From CAYUYH01 sp964449175 (GTDB lineage Bacteria > Planctomycetota > Phycisphaerae > SM23-33): a stretch of DNA of 24,518 bases. Under the pieces are notes generated by a model. That model was not told where the DNA came from. It was given only the letters and a program-made list of their open reading frames with translations, and made no database searches. This document shows, piece after piece, positions 21,602 to 24,518 of the stretch. Numbering within the stretch: the first letter of the stretch is position 1; every line of letters starts with the position of its first letter. Location: contig CAYUYH010000006.1 of assembly GCA_964449175.1 (NCBI GenBank), positions 1 to 24,518 of the forward strand, given 5' to 3'. Made by a program: the position numbers and the translations under genes.

Positions 21602-24286
21602 CTAATGGGTTGCGGCCGTCGCGTCGTCCTGCTCGATCGGCTCGGCCGACACCTGCGGGAGGCATATCCGGAATGTGCTGCCCTTGCCGAGTTGGCTGGC
21701 GACTTCGATCTGTCCGCCGCTCTGCGTGACGAAGCCATACGCCATCGACAGGCCCAGCCCCGTCCCCTGGCCCAGCGGCTTGGTGGTGAAGAACGGATCG
21801 AAGATGTGCGAGCGCGTCTCGTCGTCCATGCCCATGCCGGTGTCGGTGACGGACAGTACGACACAGTGACAAGGCGGGTTCTCGCCCGGCCCGGCCGCGG
21901 GGTCCGCGCACAGGTCGCTGTTGGCGGTGGCCATCGTCAACGTGCCTCCGTCGGCCATCGCGTCGCGGGCGTTGAGCACGACATTGGTGATCGCCTGCTG
22001 GAGCTGCACGACGTCAGCGCGGACGGTCGCCGGGCCGGCGGACGGCACGATCGTCAGTTCGATCCTATCCCCGATCATCTTCCTGATCGGGTCGGCCAGC
22101 TCCTCCAACAGCATGTTGATGTCGACGGTCTCCGGATGCAGCACCTGCTTGCGGCTGTAGGCAAGCAACTGGCTGGTGAGGGCCGCGGCCCGCCTAGCCG
22201 CCCTGCCGATCTGCTCGACCGGCTCGTAGCAGGCGTCATCGGGAGGGGTGCTCCCCAGCAGCAGGTCACAGTATCCCTTCACAACGGTCAACTGGTTGTT
22301 GAAATCATGGGCTATCGATCCCACGAGGTTGCCGATGGCCTCCATCTTGTGGGCCTGGCGGAGCTGCTCCTCCTTCTCGCGCAGTTCGGTGATGTCCTCA
22401 TGCTGGCCGACGGCGTAGATGACGTTTCCGTCGGCGTCCTTGACCGGGAAGATCGTCACGGCCAGCAGGCGGCGGATGCCATACGGCACGTTGACGCAGC
22501 CGGCCTGGGAGACGTTGTAGTCCGCGATGAGATGGGCCGTCTTGCCCTCGGTGAACACGGCCCGTATAGCCTCGGCGTGCCCCTGCTGGATGGCGTGGCG
22601 GTCCTGGAAGATGTTGAACCTGCCGACGGTCTGCTCGTCGCTGTCGATGCCCAGCAGCCGGCGGCAGGCTTCGTTCTGGCGGATGAGCGTCCCTTCGGCG
22701 TCGAGGATCCACGTGGAGACCGGGCTCTGGTCGATGATGCTGGAGAGCCTGGCCTCGGAGTCCGCCAGGGCCTGCTCGGCGCGCTTGCGGTCGGTGATGT
22801 CGATGTTGATGCCGAGAATGCCTCGGACTTCGTCCCCGTCGCGAATGGGCGCGATGATGTTGTGGACGTGCGCTCCGGCTCGCCCGAGCTCCGCCTCCCC
22901 GCTTACCACCTCGCCGGCGAAGGCTCGCCGGTTGTTGCTCTGCCACAGGGCCAGCGTCTCGGCGTCGGGGGCGACGTCGTCCGGACGCTTGCCGACCACG
23001 TCCCCCCAGTGCTCCCGGCACGTGGCGTTCTGCATGACGTAGCGTCCGTCCTCGGCGAGGACGAAGAAGTCGAACGGCAGAGACTCCATGGCTGTCCGCA
23101 GCCTGGCCTCGCTCTGGTGGAGTTGCCGCTCGGCGCGGACGCGGGCGGTGACGTCGATTATCAGCCCTTCCAGCGCGAGCAGCTCACCGCCGGGAGAGTA
23201 TATGCCCCTGCCCTGCTCCCAGACCCACTTCTCCTCGCCCGCCTTGGTACGAATGCGATAGGTGAGCTTGAAGGGCTTCTTCTCGGCCAGGGCCTCCTGG
23301 ACATCGTCCCAGACCTTGTCTCGGTCGTCAGGGTGAATGATGTCCGCGTAGCAGATGCCTCTATGCTCCAGGAAGTCCTTACGGCAGTAGCCGGTCAGCG
23401 CCAAGCAGCCCTCGCTAAGCAGCTCCATCGTCCAGTCCTTGTCGTTTCGGCAGCGGTAGGCCAGGCCTGGGACGTTGCTGAGCAGGGTGGCCATTGCCCG
23501 CTGGCTCTCCCGCAGGGCGTTTTCCATGGCCCTGCGCTCTGATACATCCCGGACCACGACCAGTGCTCCCACGACCTTGCCGTCCTCGTGGATCGGGGAG
23601 CCGCTAACCTCGCAGCACTTGACCTCCCCGCTTCGCGAGACCAGTTCGTATGGCGACAGGTCAACGCGCTTGCCGGCCATGACGGCTGCCAATTCCTCGC
23701 GTGCCTGGGCGATGCAGCCGGGCGCCACGATGCCAAGCTCCACGGCCGTCTTGCCCACAAGCTCATCGCTCGTGAAGCCCAGGACGCTCTCCACGGAGGG
23801 TGAGGCGGTGAGGATGCGCATGTCTCGATCGACGCTGAACAGCACGTCGTGGCCGGTTTCGAAATGCAGGCGGCACCGCTCATCGCTCCTGCGCAGCCGC
23901 TCCTCGGCCTGCTTCTGCTCCGTGATGTCCTGAAACATCGTGATGCCATGTCGGACCGCCCCGTCCGGCTGGCGGACGATGGAGACGTCCGCGCGGCACC
24001 AGACCATCCGCCCGGTCTTGTGGATGAGCCGCTTCTCCAGGCGCAGCCAGTCCATCTTGCCGGCCAGCAGGTCCCTCTGGGCCACCAGGTCCGCCATTGC
24101 ATCGTCCGGGTGCGAGATGCCGGAACTGGTCATCTCGCGCAGCTCATCCAGGTCATAGCCGGTCATCTTCTGGAATGCCCGGTTGGCATGGATGAATGTC
24201 CCCCCGCCGTCCGAAATGGCAATGCCGACAGGGGCCAGGTCGAAGATACTCCTAAGTTGTTCCCCATCCAGACTCGGAGCATTCAT
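21602..24286 (-). CDS. Five-PAS sensor histidine kinase
   Basis: An 894-residue kinase without signal peptide or membrane segments, so probably cytoplasmic. Five PAS/PAC units are visible, at about residues 10-130, 135-255, 262-385, 390-500 and 505-640, each ending in a DITEQKQAEERL-like linker. The HisKA domain follows with GSIAHDFNNQLTVV (His near 660). The ATPase domain has the N box NVVLNARDAM, G1 VTDTGMGMD, F box IFDPFFTTK and G2 GTGLGLSM. There is no attached receiver domain, and no response regulator gene is nearby. The start at 24286 is fixed by AAAGGAG eight bases upstream. The upstream DAG-kinase-like gene ends 80 bases earlier on the same strand, so they may be co-transcribed. The signal sensed is unknown; no heme or flavin motif is evident. 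Confidence 0.93.
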   Translation of the reverse strand: MNAPSLDGEQLRSIFDLAPVGIAISDGGGTFIHANRAFQKMTGYDLDELREMTSSGISHPDDAMADLVAQRDLLAGKMDWLRLEKRLIHKTGRMVWCRADVSIVRQPDGAVRHGITMFQDITEQKQAEERLRRSDERCRLHFETGHDVLFSVDRDMRILTASPSVESVLGFTSDELVGKTAVELGIVAPGCIAQAREELAAVMAGKRVDLSPYELVSRSGEVKCCEVSGSPIHEDGKVVGALVVVRDVSERRAMENALRESQRAMATLLSNVPGLAYRCRNDKDWTMELLSEGCLALTGYCRKDFLEHRGICYADIIHPDDRDKVWDDVQEALAEKKPFKLTYRIRTKAGEEKWVWEQGRGIYSPGGELLALEGLIIDVTARVRAERQLHQSEARLRTAMESLPFDFFVLAEDGRYVMQNATCREHWGDVVGKRPDDVAPDAETLALWQSNNRRAFAGEVVSGEAELGRAGAHVHNIIAPIRDGDEVRGILGINIDITDRKRAEQALADSEARLSSIIDQSPVSTWILDAEGTLIRQNEACRRLLGIDSDEQTVGRFNIFQDRHAIQQGHAEAIRAVFTEGKTAHLIADYNVSQAGCVNVPYGIRRLLAVTIFPVKDADGNVIYAVGQHEDITELREKEEQLRQAHKMEAIGNLVGSIAHDFNNQLTVVKGYCDLLLGSTPPDDACYEPVEQIGRAARRAAALTSQLLAYSRKQVLHPETVDINMLLEELADPIRKMIGDRIELTIVPSAGPATVRADVVQLQQAITNVVLNARDAMADGGTLTMATANSDLCADPAAGPGENPPCHCVVLSVTDTGMGMDDETRSHIFDPFFTTKPLGQGTGLGLSMAYGFVTQSGGQIEVASQLGKGSTFRICLPQVSAEPIEQDDATAATH

Positions 24287-24366
24287 CTCTAAGTCTCCTT
24301 TCCCGCCGGCAGCACGACCTTCTCGCCCCCCCGCGCCCACTGCCCCGATCCGACAAGTGCGGCCGC

Positions 24367-24518
24367 TCACACCCAATCGCCTCCTCGCCAAGGCCACCAC
24401 TCCCACCCGCCGCCACCCGCCGGCACGAACAGCTTTATACCCTTGGGCGCCACCGAGATATCCAGCGGCGTGCTCGGCCCGATGTCGCCGTCAACTTGGG
24501 ACGGCACGGGCCTATCGG
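24367..24518 (-). CDS. Diacylglycerol kinase family protein, C-terminal fragment (enters from right edge)
   Basis: A leftward frame open from the window edge to a TGA at 24369-24367 gives 49 residues, beginning DRPVPSQVDGDIGPSTPLDI and continuing SVAPKGIKLFVPA. A QVDGD...TPLxI.VxPKxIKLFVP ending is characteristic of the YegS/DagK-type lipid kinase family, where this beta-strand pair closes the C-terminal domain. A Gly/Trp-rich tail (GGGGWEWWPWRGGDWV) follows and is unusual. Only the extreme end is visible, so the kinase assignment is provisional. It is the likely first gene before the PAS kinase. Confidence 0.6.
   Translation of the reverse strand, partial: DRPVPSQVDGDIGPSTPLDISVAPKGIKLFVPAGGGGWEWWPWRGGDWV

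Noticed and set aside
18924..23542. Very long rightward frames (541 and 965 residues) over maf, yajC, tgt and the kinase
   Set aside because: They read across four separate leftward genes and their spacers, with no domain; they are GC-driven shadows.
1..24518. tRNA, rRNA or recognisable riboswitch
   Set aside because: I found no cloverleaf-type sequence, CCA end, rRNA signature or known riboswitch core by eye; a covariance-model search was not possible.
1..24518. A defence island, prophage or biosynthetic cluster
   Set aside because: All recognised genes are chromosomal housekeeping or conserved accessory genes, with similar codon use and no integrase, transposase or nuclease set.

Overview
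The window looks like a chromosomal piece of a high-GC, Gram-negative-type bacterium, most likely an uncultured member of the Planctomycetota (Phycisphaerae-like). This assignment is an inference. It rests on the style of the large three-helix membrane protein at the left edge, a GyrB with a long TOPRIM insertion, an uncharacterised B12-binding radical SAM protein, and a Re-citrate-synthase-like enzyme of the kind usually found in anaerobes. Almost every gene is a chromosomal housekeeping or conserved accessory gene. I see no transposase, phage gene, CRISPR array, tRNA or rRNA.

Layout. Positions 1-6748 are read leftwards: a partial large membrane protein (continues past base 1), a membrane-anchored dual-specificity phosphatase, a Re-citrate synthase-like enzyme with a TTG start, TruD, and a PduO-type cobalamin adenosyltransferase whose stop overlaps the TruD start (ATGA). 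Positions 6827-11296 are read rightwards: a small TPR protein, gyrB and a LarA-family nickel-pincer racemase. A leftward radical SAM gene follows (11625-13415). Then two rightward groups run 13514-16851: a 59-residue membrane protein, YjbQ and a zinc-ribbon protein; then a phasin-like coiled-coil protein and a UbiB/ABC1 kinase. From 17128 to the end everything reads leftwards: a DAG-kinase-family C-terminus (enters from the right edge), a five-PAS histidine kinase, tgt, yajC, maf, a DUF192 lipoprotein and an RsbU-like phosphatase with a pseudo-receiver domain.

How they fit together. The genes cover DNA topology (gyrB), tRNA modification (truD, tgt), protein export (yajC), nucleotide-pool cleaning (maf), cobalamin activation, central carbon metabolism (citrate and 2-hydroxy-acid enzymes), quinone or membrane-lipid homeostasis (UbiB with its coiled-coil partner) and signalling (PAS kinase, PP2C phosphatase, dual-specificity phosphatase). 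No single new multi-gene pathway is evident.

The least ordinary signal is in the spacers. The two convergent gene junctions in the right-to-centre part of the window (11297-11624 and 16852-17127) are filled almost from stop codon to stop codon by related composite repeats. Each has a heptanucleotide core (consensus GATTKCG) flanked by degenerate tetranucleotide arrays of opposite polarity (NNTC on the left, GANN on the right). A separate family of small double-hairpin REP-like sequences lies at 9931-9959, 11339-11385 and 20316-20342. Several spacers also carry good sigma-70-like promoters with 17-base spacing.
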